Origin: Dinochytrium kinnereticum
Taxonomy: Eukaryota > Chytridiomycota > Chytridiomycetes > Chytridiales > Chytridiaceae
DNA: 18,271 bases
NCBI GenBank assembly: GCA_027604005.1
Contig: JADGJT010000391.1
Span: 1,831 to 20,101, forward strand
Direction of reading: 5' to 3'
Each line of letters opens with the position of its first letter. Positions within the stretch are counted from its first letter, which is position 1. Shown in pieces: positions 10,746 through 18,271 of this stretch. A program made the translations under genes and the position numbers. The notes beneath the pieces are model-generated. The model was not told the origin of the DNA. It saw nothing but the letters and a program-made list of their open reading frames with translations, and searched no databases.

Positions 10746-11440
10746 TACATCAACGTTTGCCTATGGCTCTCGAGTAATTCCCGAGTCAAGATAATGCCAA
10801 TCACGGGTGGTAGCATCCATCCCATATATACCTTCAACAACCTCACATGTTTCACATCTGATAGGAAATGGAGAGGAGGCCAACTTGCTAAGAAATCAAT
10901 TGCATTCGACACCCTTCCTAGAGATGCTTTGATTCAGCAATTCACAGAGTGATAACTGAGGACTTTCGTACGAAAACTTGAGAGTTGTCAGCTGCAAGAC
11001 AATCCAATGTTTGAAAAACAACAATCGTCTTGAGGTTATCAGCCGTCATGTTCAGCCCAGAGCTTAAAAGGACCATCTTTACACGAATATATGAAGGTGT
11101 TTGAGGAGGCAAGTTAGGACTTACTGAAATTACCAAGTGAGTAATCGCCCATATCGTGTGAGGCAGATGGGTGAATCAACGCGAAAATCTCACGAACCTG
11201 GTTTCGTTTTCCCTTCTCGATCCAACTTTCACTGTAAATCAACTCACAAGTACCGCTTTAAACAACCCAAGTTACATAACTCTGGAATCGGAACCCTTGA
11301 GAATTTGTGAGCAAGTCAATGTTCAAGCAATACAAGGGACAAGAGATGCTCCCGACCCACCTGCTTTGTCCTTCCTTCCAACAATAAGAATCCACAAAAA
11401 AAGGGGCAGGCTGAAGCACTTTTGGGCTTCTCGTCTCAAA
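10746..11440. promoter_or_regulatory. Divergent intergenic region (shared promoter region) between 7TM paralogs B and C
   Basis: These 695 nt separate the start of paralog B (-) from the start of paralog C (+), so both promoters must lie here. The paralog C frame is open upstream to 11171, but the first in-frame ATG is 11441. I see no other gene and no clear TATA box. Confidence 0.5.
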
Positions 11441-13330
11441 ATGTCGCTCGCGGATGCAACTGAGGGTGAGTGGACTCTGACGAGATGTGCGAAAGTCAAT
11501 GAACCTCCTGATGTTTCGTTGAAAGGTCCCGTTGATTGCTATTATGGGCAGATCAAGGCTTGCGGCACCAAAGTCCCTGGTCTTCAAGAATCATGTAATG
11601 AAGCTCCTCAACCGCCCTTGTCCTTGTCTCCTGCGATGATCTCTGTTATTTCCATTGACATTTCCTCATTTTCAGCCTACTTTATAATCGTGGTGGAATG
11701 GCTGGCCGTCCTCCTGAACGTTGTTGACATCATTTTGTCAAAGATTCAGCGGCGCTTTCGAGCAAAGGCAAAGGGCAACCCGATACCCAGTTGGAAGCAG
11801 TTCACGCAGTTTGAGCATTTTTTGGCTTGGAATGTTGGCAATTGCCTGTTCAGCGCGCTGGCCATGACTCTGAGCACGTTTTTTGACATCTCATCGAGGT
11901 TGTTTTAGTAAGTGGAACCAAACCTCTTTGAGAGGTGTCGTTGCATTTCGTTTTTCTCCTATTCTCCAAGCTTTACGAATTCTTTTCAGGACATTTGGGT
12001 GAAGGCAAATGCTTATTAACGGTGTTTAGCATCCTCATGGCGGTTCGAAGTGTAGCAATCATTTTCTGCATTCTGATATTTGTGGATATGGTGAGGGCGG
12101 TGTCAATCATAATAAGTCTGTATCGTTCTACTTCACTAACAATCCCCTCAACAAAAAAAAAAACAAAAAAAAAAACACAAAGGTTCTCGCTGTGAACTCC
12201 TTTCAACAACGCAACATTGCCCTTCTGCGAAATGTCTACCTCCGTCTCCTCCTTATCCCCGTCCCAATTCTCTTTGCTCTCTACGTTTACATCGGCCATG
12301 CCCTCACACTCTATCAGACCGAACTCCGATCCTCGCTACCTACCACAGCAGCCACAACCGTTCCCAACCCAACCACCTCCACCGCGCACGCCCTCCAACG
12401 CCAGCTGTACATCGCTAACCTATCGGGGCAGATATGCATTCAGATACTGTTCCTCTCCATGCTTTTCTTCGTCGCCTACTCCCGGAACGCATTCATCCAG
12501 TATCTTATCGAAAACATTGCACCAATGCTTGCGATGCAGATGGCAAACATTGGCGCTCACAATGCCGTCATCAACCCTGTTGTGTCGTCCCGAGCTGGGG
12601 GTTCAGAGCCTGGGGCTGAAGGGGACGGTGCGCCGTCAAAAGGGCCGTGTAATGGAACTTGCGGTCGTCAGGCTGATCATACCTTGCACGCCATATCCGG
12701 AGATGCTGGTGTCGCATCACAGCCACCGCAGCGAGCGGGGTCTCAGTTGAATTTAGCGAACATGAGAGGGGGTGGATCGATGTTATCGGTTTTTCAGAGC
12801 ACGCCGTCGATCTGCTATGCTGATATGAACCCTCAGACACAGGAGATGGTGGAGAGTTTGAAGTCGGGGATCGCGACGCTCAATTTGATTATTTGCGCGT
12901 TGATACTTTATAATGGGTTTTCGATCACTTACTCGGTTGCTGGAGCCTTTTTTAAGAATCTCTCGTTTCAGTTGTTTCTTTTGAATTTGTTTGCCAGCTG
13001 GAAGTGGGTGCCTTTTTTTTATTTTTATTCATTATTTATTTTTTTGTTGTTGTTGATTGCTTGTTTTCGACTTGAAGTTGGGTATCTTTTTTTTGTTTTC
13101 TGTTTTGTTCGCTGAATCAATCTGCATCTCATGTGTCCTAACGGTCTCTCTATATTTTCTTTCCTCTTCTTTCTTCTTCTCTTTCTCTTTCTCTTTCTTT
13201 TCCTTTCCTGCGTGGACTCTCTCTCAGTGGCGCACCCCTGGGTGGGTTTGCAATATCAATCACCGTGTTTATTCGGATGCTCCCGGGCATCGTGACGGCC
13301 CTTTGGCGGGAGCAGCGGCCAAGTCGCTGA
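11441..13330 (+). CDS. Seven-transmembrane protein, paralog C of a tandem family (unknown function)
   Basis: Five exons: 11441-11594, 11676-11907, 12030-12090, 12183-13003, 13228-13330. They give 456 aa. The N-terminus (~50 residues) ends in the family motif CYYGQIKAC and KVPG. Helix 1 begins after the first intron (YFIIVVEWLAVLLN), with a strongly basic first loop (KIQRRFRAKAKG). The rest follows paralog A: the FDISSRLFY junction, IFVDM, NSFQQRN, YLRLLLIPV, VESLKSGIATLN before helix 6, and ASWNGAPLGG across the last splice site. Exons of 232 and 61 nt are identical in length to those of paralog A. The 5-6 loop is about 120 residues and Ala/Gly/Ser-rich, the longest of the three. The ATG at 11441 (AAAATGTC context) is the first in-frame ATG. 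The 81-nt first intron is a multiple of three with no stop, so retention would insert 27 residues before helix 1. Function unknown; plausible roles are receptor, sensor or channel. Confidence 0.82.
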
Positions 13331-13567
13331 TGTTTGATGTGAGGAGAGAACAGGCGCAAGCAAGGGAGAGAGCAGGGATAACTAACACACACTGAATAAT
13401 AATTAATTAATTAATTATTTAATAATAATTGAATCAATGCACTGATGATGACTGTATAGTTCGTAGTCGTTGGTGGTGTTTATCTGGAAGATGTGTGTGT
13501 AACAGACATCTCACGGAACAAACTAAACTTCAAGGGATCGACCGCCCAATCAAAACTCACTCAACCC
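13331..13567. other. Intergenic 7TM-C to MOT1, with AT-rich (AATT)n block
   Basis: These 237 nt lie between same-strand genes. A block at about 13395-13432 consists of repeated AATT/AATAAT units and is self-complementary. It may serve the end of paralog C transcription or the MOT1 promoter. The MOT1 frame is open back to an ATG at 13493. Confidence 0.6.
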
Positions 13568-15609
13568 ATGAACACCACCAACACTACACACGCAACCGTC
13601 CCCGTCCCCGTCCCTGGCACACTCGCTGCCCACGCTCATGGCCAGGACGCCTCGGCGGAGACGCATCAGCGGGAGACGGTCGATGAGCGGCCTGTGAATG
13701 AGCGGAAGGGCTTCATTGCGTCCCAGGCCGCTTTCTTTTATCAGAACTTCACCGTTAATGAGATATCGGGATCGCTGGGTGGGTTGGTTGGTTCCTGGCC
13801 TACTTGGCTGCTTTGCGGTCCTTGCTTCTGTTTTCACGGCTATGAAAGATGAGAGATGCCGTTTGCAGGGTTTCGAGCTTTTTGTTCTGATGATGTTGTG
13901 TCCATGTCAGGCGATATCGGGACCCTTCTTCCCCTCCTCGTCGGTTTATCAAAGACGGGTCAGGTCTCATTGACCGCATCCCTGGTTTTCGGCGGCGTTT
14001 TCAACATCCTCTCCGGGTTCGCCGTTCAGATTCCCGTGAGTGAGTCTTTCATGGTTGATGTCATTCTCACCATCATCATTCATCCACACAGATATGCGTT
14101 CAACCCATGAAAGCCATCTCAGCCGTCGCCCTCGCATCCAACATGCCTCCAGCTCAGATCGCTGCCGCTGGATTCTGGGTCTCCGCCATCGTCCTCATAC
14201 TCTCTGTGACCCGAACGCTGAGTCTGGCCAACCGCATCCTCCCGCTTCCCCTTGTTCGAGGCATCCAGCTCGGCACCGGGCTGCAACTCATCAACAACGG
14301 GGTCACAAACATCCTTGCAGGCAAGCGATGGTCCTTTGCATCATGGCACTGGATGGACAATTTCCTCATCGCTGGGTTGGTGTTTGTGTTTGCGGTGGCT
14401 TGCTTCGGGGTGAGGAGGAACCCTGCTGCGCTGGTGCTATTTTGTTATGGGCTCACGGCGGGGTTGATTCGGATCTTTGCTTTTGACAAAAGCGGGGCAG
14501 GGTTCACCGGGATTGGACCGTCCTTTCCTCAGCCTTTTGTGCCGAGTTTTGAGGATTTTAAAGCGGCTTTCTTCAACGCTTCGATCGGCCAGCTGCCTCT
14601 CACTATCTTGAATTCGGTACGTCCATCATTACGCTTTTTGGTGGTTTTTTGTATATTTGTTTTACACGGGATGCTGAATGATCTCCCGTTGCCTCCTCTT
14701 TTTTAGGTTATCGCGGTATCCAAGCTGGCTGATGATCTCTTTCCGGAGAGAGCACGTCCCGTAGCCTCTGTCACTGCCATGGGTGTTGGTGTCGGGTTCA
14801 TGAACATTGTTTCGATGTGGTGGGTAACGGTTGCTTCTCTTTGTTTCATGGAGGATTGACTTTGTATAACAACCCTCACCCATCTTATCGCAACAGGTTC
14901 GGCTCCATCCCCTACTGCCACGGGGTGAGTTCCTTTTTCCTTCAGAAGAAAGGCTTTGCTTCAAGAAGTCATTCTTGTAAACTTTGCCTTCCCTCCTTTA
15001 AAACAAGTGCGCTGCTAATCCTCCCGCCCCCACCCTCTTCTTCTTTTCATGATCCAGTCCGGTGGTCTCGCTGGACAGTACCGCTTTGGCGCCAGGACGC
15101 ACGTCAGCGTGGTTGTCCTGGGCCTCTTCAAAATTGCCATCGGCCTCCTGTTTGGTTCAGCCCTCATCAAGATCTTTGAATCATTCCCTTCAACCGTTTT
15201 GGGCGTGATGGTGAGTTGGACCTTTCCCCCGCCCCTCTCTTCAGCCCCCTCCCCCCCCTAAGTCCTCTCGCTAAACATTTAAGTCTCTCCTTCCAATCCT
15301 TGGTTTTCTTTTACCCCCCCCCAGCTCGTTCTAGCGGGAGTAGAGATATCGTCCATGATCAAAGACATGGGAGGCACCGACCCGGCCGCCTACAATCGAA
15401 TGCTTGTCGTGATTATAACGGGTGGCATCTGCGCTGCTTGGAAGAATGATGGTGTTGGGTTTCTTGTTGGAGGGATGACGTCTTTTGTTCTTTGGGCGAG
15501 TGAGAGGCAACAGAGGGGGTTGCCGATTTTTAAAGGTGTTGTGGAGATCCTTCGAGGGGCTGCTGTTGAGGAGGGGGATGAGGTTAAGAAGAAGGGGTTG
15601 ACCGTTTGA
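13568..15609 (+). CDS. MOT1: MOT1-type molybdate transporter
   Basis: Seven exons: 13568-13778, 13911-14035, 14092-14616, 14707-14819, 14897-14924, 15058-15210, 15325-15609. They give 479 aa. The protein is a polytopic membrane transporter. The two MOT1 signatures are present: GDIGTLLPLLVGL from residue 71, with its first Gly split by an intron, and QIPICVQPMKA at about 110-120. PYCHGSGGLAGQYRFGAR (330-347) is built across the exon 5/6 junction and is typical of the family. MOT1 proteins in plants, algae and fungi carry molybdate with high affinity for molybdenum-cofactor enzymes such as nitrate reductase and sulfite oxidase; substrate here is inferred from family. The ~50-residue N-terminal region is Thr/Pro/His-rich and soluble. 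Start choice is uncertain: ATG 13493 is in frame and adds 25 residues. Exon 5 is a 28-nt microexon. The last exon ends at TGA 15607-15609 with a charged cytosolic tail. Confidence 0.92.
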
Positions 15610-16103
15610 TGATTTTTTTTTTTGACCTTTTTTTTTTTTTTTTGTGCTTTTTTTTTCAGCGTAGAGGGGATTGTTTCTTGTGTTTTGCTTGTGGGTTCTT
15701 TTTTGGACGGAATGTTTTTTCTTTAGTTCTTTATTTCTTTATTTTTTTGAAGGTTTTTAAGGAAAAATGTGGGGGGAGCTGGTGGTAATTATGGCGTTCA
15801 GCTTGACTTACTGACGTTGGGTGGATTGCCATTTTCTTACAAGAGAAATTGGGGTTACTATGACGTTGAGCGCGTGAGGTACTGACGTTGAGTGTTCTTT
15901 CTACTCATACTCACGGCTTTGAATTTTGACTACCTCATACTAGACATCACGCTGTAGTTGTGAAGTTTGCAGTGCTTGAAACTGGTTCCCAACATAACTA
16001 TCGGCATGACGAATAACATTACTTATATACACCTGTAAAGCTTGAGTGATTAATTTGATTATTTACTTACTTTTTTTTTTTGAAGGATAAAGCAGTTCGT
16101 TAC
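15610..16103. other. Gene-free region after MOT1, poly-T rich, with TGACGT motifs
   Basis: The MOT1 3' flank is dominated by poly-T runs to about 15760. TACTGACGTTGRG-like motifs then occur at 15810-15820, 15859-15870 and 15881-15892, the second as CTATGACGTTGAG. No gene is seen. Confidence 0.55.
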
Positions 16104-16224
16104 CTGTGGGTTTTTGTAGCTCCACGACGTTGAAGCTTTGGATGGCCGTTCTCACCCTGTGGTCGTGAATTCTGCGAAGCTGGTTCAGAACATAAACCCC
16201 GAGCAAGATGAACAGCATGGCCGT
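16104..16224 (-). pseudogene. Candidate orphan exon of a membrane protein (fragment)
   Basis: On the minus strand, 121 nt are framed by a plausible acceptor (TTGTTTACAG) and a donor (CAGGTAACG). They read as 40 codons: one hydrophobic segment (AMLFILLGVYVLNQLRRI) followed by a basic stretch rich in Arg and His. The layout resembles the terminal exon of the nearby 7TM family (helix 7 plus basic tail). The phase differs, though (0 rather than 2), and no neighbouring coding exon is visible on either side. It may be a relic of a fourth paralog, an exon of an unrelated gene, or chance. Confidence 0.25.
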
Positions 16225-16395
16225 CTGTAAACAAGTCACCTCTGCTTTTGTTTCTGTGTTTTTATCAGGTATTTCTTGGCAGACGACAGTGGACTTTTTG
16301 TGTGTTGTGGGGTTGTTGGATGAATCGTTGGTTTGTTCTTTTCAATTCATGCTCGTGACGTTGAAGTTTTGTGTTAAAATACTCCGTACCAAGGG

Positions 16396-16404
16396 TATAA
16401 AAGG
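16396..16404 (+). promoter_or_regulatory. TATA box
   Basis: TATAAAAGG, a textbook TATA element, lies 187 nt upstream of the ATG at 16583. It is followed by a duplicated 36-bp block, which fits the promoter of a retroelement or of a small gene. Confidence 0.45.
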
Positions 16405-16429
16405 AGACATTGTACCACCTGGAGAAGTC

Positions 16430-16524
16430 AGAGTACTTGTATATGTAGTATCTGACTTAATCCAGGTGAGCACCGCACCATAAACTGTAGAGTACTTGTA
16501 TGTCTAGTATCTGACTTTAACCAG
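16430..16524. repeat. 36-bp direct repeat, two copies
   Basis: Copies at 16430-16465 and 16489-16524 both start AGAGTACTTGTAT and end in CCAG. They differ at a few positions and are 59 bp apart. They sit between the TATA box and the ATG at 16583. Confidence 0.85.
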
Positions 16525-16582
16525 TTTATTGACAGATTAAGAGTCTTATTTTGCTCTAGTATTCTCCTCTCCTTCGGTAAGG

Positions 16583-16846
16583 ATGACAGAAGTGAGGGTA
16601 ATGGTACATAAGACCACAGGTCTTACACTGTTCGCTGGAGAGGACTTTAACACCTTCAAATATGACATCACCAATCTCCTAAAGAAGAAACGACTTACTG
16701 TCTGTCTTGAATCCTTCCTTGAGGATGATCCATCATATGACGAGGCTGACGACAACATCATCGTCAAACTCGAGGACTGCGATGGTTTAAGAGAAGATAT
16801 TTATTATTTTATATACTTTTGTCCCGTCAACCCATTACATACCTGA
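16583..16846 (+). CDS. Short ORF resembling the N-terminus of a copia-type Gag (possible retroelement fragment)
   Basis: An 87-residue ORF with a good start context (A at -3). The pattern LFAGEDFNTFKYDITNLLKK, followed by a Leu-Glu and then an Asp/Glu-rich segment with DEADDN, is reminiscent of the copia Gag opening (L-x-G-x-N-F-x-x-W-K). The usual Trp is replaced by Phe. It ends early at TGA 16844-16846; no zinc knuckle, protease, integrase or reverse transcriptase follows in the window. It sits 500 bp upstream of two LTR-like repeats and downstream of a TATA box, so a decayed retrotransposon is a reasonable reading. The resemblance is weak, and an unrelated small gene or a chance ORF remains possible. 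Confidence 0.3.
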   Translation: MTEVRVMVHKTTGLTLFAGEDFNTFKYDITNLLKKKRLTVCLESFLEDDPSYDEADDNIIVKLEDCDGLREDIYYFIYFCPVNPLHT

Positions 16847-17348
16847 GATGGTTGGAGAGAAGATGCCATTCCTCATCCAACTTTCGCAGGTTTTTATACT
16901 GGGTGCTGCGCCACAACACACATGTCCTACTCAAAAGCTGGCTAGTACATATCACAATCATATGCTCCCTCGCTGGGAGGTACGTTGTGGATGGATAGGA
17001 CCAACGACCAACAAGCACGACGCAAAAAGTAACAAATATAGTTTTTAATACAGTGTATTGTTCCTTCAGAGTAGCAGCAGAGTCCAGATGCAATGTCCTC
17101 CGCGTTCTCCTTCGTTTTTCTTCTGGCTGCGTTGCGATGCGATTCGATTTTGGGTACAAACACCCCCCTCTCGTTGAACAAAAAGCCCTGTGGGAAAATC
17201 TCTCCCCCTCGCCCTCCAGCAAAATCCACCATAGGCGGAACAAGAACACCTGTATCTTGACAGTCTGATGAACCCTTCTCACGCCCAATGCCCTCATTGG
17301 GTCCGCGTCCTTGACTCTCACGAAATCACACGCTCTTTTTGCTGTCGT
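16847..17348. other. Unassigned region between Gag-like ORF and LTR-like repeats
   Basis: I recognise no gene in these 502 nt. A minus-strand ORF (17321-16827, 164 codons) is open but has no recognisable domain and runs into the Gag-like ORF. Confidence 0.45.
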
Positions 17349-17734
17349 TGTTGAGGTAGGAGAGGAATGTTCTCTGCAGGAGTGAAGACCGAAATGTGTT
17401 ATGTGGGAAATAAAAGATACTTGCGTGTGTAAACAGAGATACTGAATTCTAGCAGTAATCTCAGATACGCGACGCTGCAGGTTCTAAGTAGTTTTATATA
17501 CTAATGTTACTGCCATTGTGACTTTTCACTCTTACTGATTAGCTTTGGGAATCCTCAAAGTCTAGCTAGTACATGAGAATTGATCTCAGTATAAATCAGT
17601 GAGCTACTACTCCCACGCCACTGATCCATCAGTAAGTGCTTAATCGTTGTGGGAAGCGGTCAACACGTGTACGCAGAAAGCACGCCCACGACCTAGCAAA
17701 AACAGAATCCATGCTACGGGTCGCTACGGAAACA
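17349..17734. repeat. LTR-like repeat, copy 1
   Basis: A 386-bp unit beginning TGTTGAGGTAGGAGAGGAAT and ending TCGCTACGGAAACA. TG...CA ends with a TGTT/AACA terminal inverted repeat are typical of long terminal repeats. It is repeated with substitutions and small indels at 17811. Inside is a small hairpin-forming element (ACTGATCCATCAGT). No matching target-site duplication or primer-binding site is visible at its edges. Confidence 0.7.
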
Positions 17735-17810
17735 TAACCCTTAACCTTCATCAATAGAACTAGGCATGATACTGAGATCCTTTCGCACTCTTTTTTTTAT
17801 TTTCAAAAAC

Positions 17811-18204
17811 TGTTGAGGTAGGAGAGGAATGTTCTCTGCAGGAGTGAAGACCGAAATATGTTATGTGGAAGTAAAAGATACTTGCGTGTTTACACAGAGA
17901 TACTGAATTCTTAGCAGTAGTCTCTGTGATACTCGACGCTGCAGGTTCTAAGTTATACTTATATTACTGCCATTATGACTTTTCACTCTAACTGATTAGC
18001 TTCGGGTATCATCAGAGTCTGGGACTGATGGAAGCTTGAGCCATGAGAACTGATCTCATGATGAATCAGTGAGCTACTATTCCCACGCCACTAATCGATC
18101 AGTAAGTCCTCAATCGTCGTGGGAAGCGGTCAACATGCGTACGCAGAGAGCACTCCCGCGACCTAGCAAAAACAGAATCCATGCTACGGGTCGCTACGGA
18201 AACA
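17811..18204. repeat. LTR-like repeat, copy 2
   Basis: A 394-bp unit with the same ends as copy 1, starting 462 bp downstream of it with a 76-bp unrelated spacer between them. Long blocks are identical, for example at the 5' end and in the last 40 bases. The middle differs by substitutions and short insertions, so the duplication is not recent. Same orientation as copy 1. Confidence 0.7.
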
Positions 18205-18271
18205 AACACCGTGTCTGGACGTCTCCAGGCATTTCTTCTATTTCTCTAAGGGAGACGTGCTGTATACGCGT

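Noticed and set aside
11171..11440. Upstream extension of paralog C to a GTG at 11171
   Set aside because: The extension has no in-frame ATG and no counterpart in paralogs A and B. The ATG at 11441 has good context.
7033..13330. Calling the 7TM genes rhodopsin-class or fungal pheromone receptors
   Set aside because: No DRY, NPxxY or other class motifs are visible. Only the topology resembles GPCRs, so no class is assigned.
16827..17321. Minus-strand 164-codon ORF as a gene
   Set aside because: No recognisable domain or promoter. It overlaps the end of the Gag-like ORF and lies next to repeats; an open frame alone is weak evidence.
16396..18204. A complete LTR retrotransposon spanning the right end
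   Set aside because: The two LTR-like copies lie on the same side of the Gag-like ORF. No primer-binding site, polypurine tract, target-site duplication, reverse transcriptase or integrase was seen.

Overview
This is a nuclear eukaryotic window, most likely from an early-diverging (chytrid-like) fungus. The genes are cut by short GT-AG introns, mostly about 43-180 nt. Intergenic DNA is rich in homopolymer runs and tetranucleotide repeats. Gene content fits such a fungus: a PHD-TFIIS-SPOC (Bye1-type) transcription factor, a MOT1-type molybdate transporter and a cobalamin-related enzyme. The lineage is inference from gene style, not from a marker gene. All exon structures below were assembled by hand from splice sites, reading phase and family similarity.

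Layout: (1) 53-577 (+), the 3' end of a UDP-glucose 4-epimerase gene running in from the left. (2) 1017-4848 (+), a six-exon BYE1-like gene (985 aa). (3) 5049-6451 (-), a four-exon gene for nicotinate-nucleotide:dimethylbenzimidazole phosphoribosyltransferase (CobT, 387 aa), complete with its catalytic-type Glu. It converges on BYE1 with a 200-nt gap. (4) 7033-13330, three paralogous seven-transmembrane protein genes: two on the minus strand (457 and 380 aa) and one on the plus strand (456 aa). They share intron positions and phases, a constant 61-nt exon and a Cys-containing N-terminal motif; predicted topology is N-outside with a long loop between helices 5 and 6. I do not recognise the family. 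(5) 13568-15609 (+), a seven-exon MOT1-type molybdate transporter (479 aa). (6) 15610-18271, a gene-poor, repeat-bearing end. It holds TGACGT motifs, an orphan membrane-type exon candidate, a TATA box with a 36-bp direct repeat, a short ORF resembling the start of a copia-type Gag, and two tandem ~0.39-kb LTR-like repeats with TGTT...AACA ends.

The genes do not form one pathway. The two points of most interest are the spliced, apparently intact CobT in a fungus-like genome, which implies cobamide lower-ligand activation or remodelling, and the tandem family of GPCR-shaped 7TM proteins, which could be a lineage-specific receptor or sensor family.
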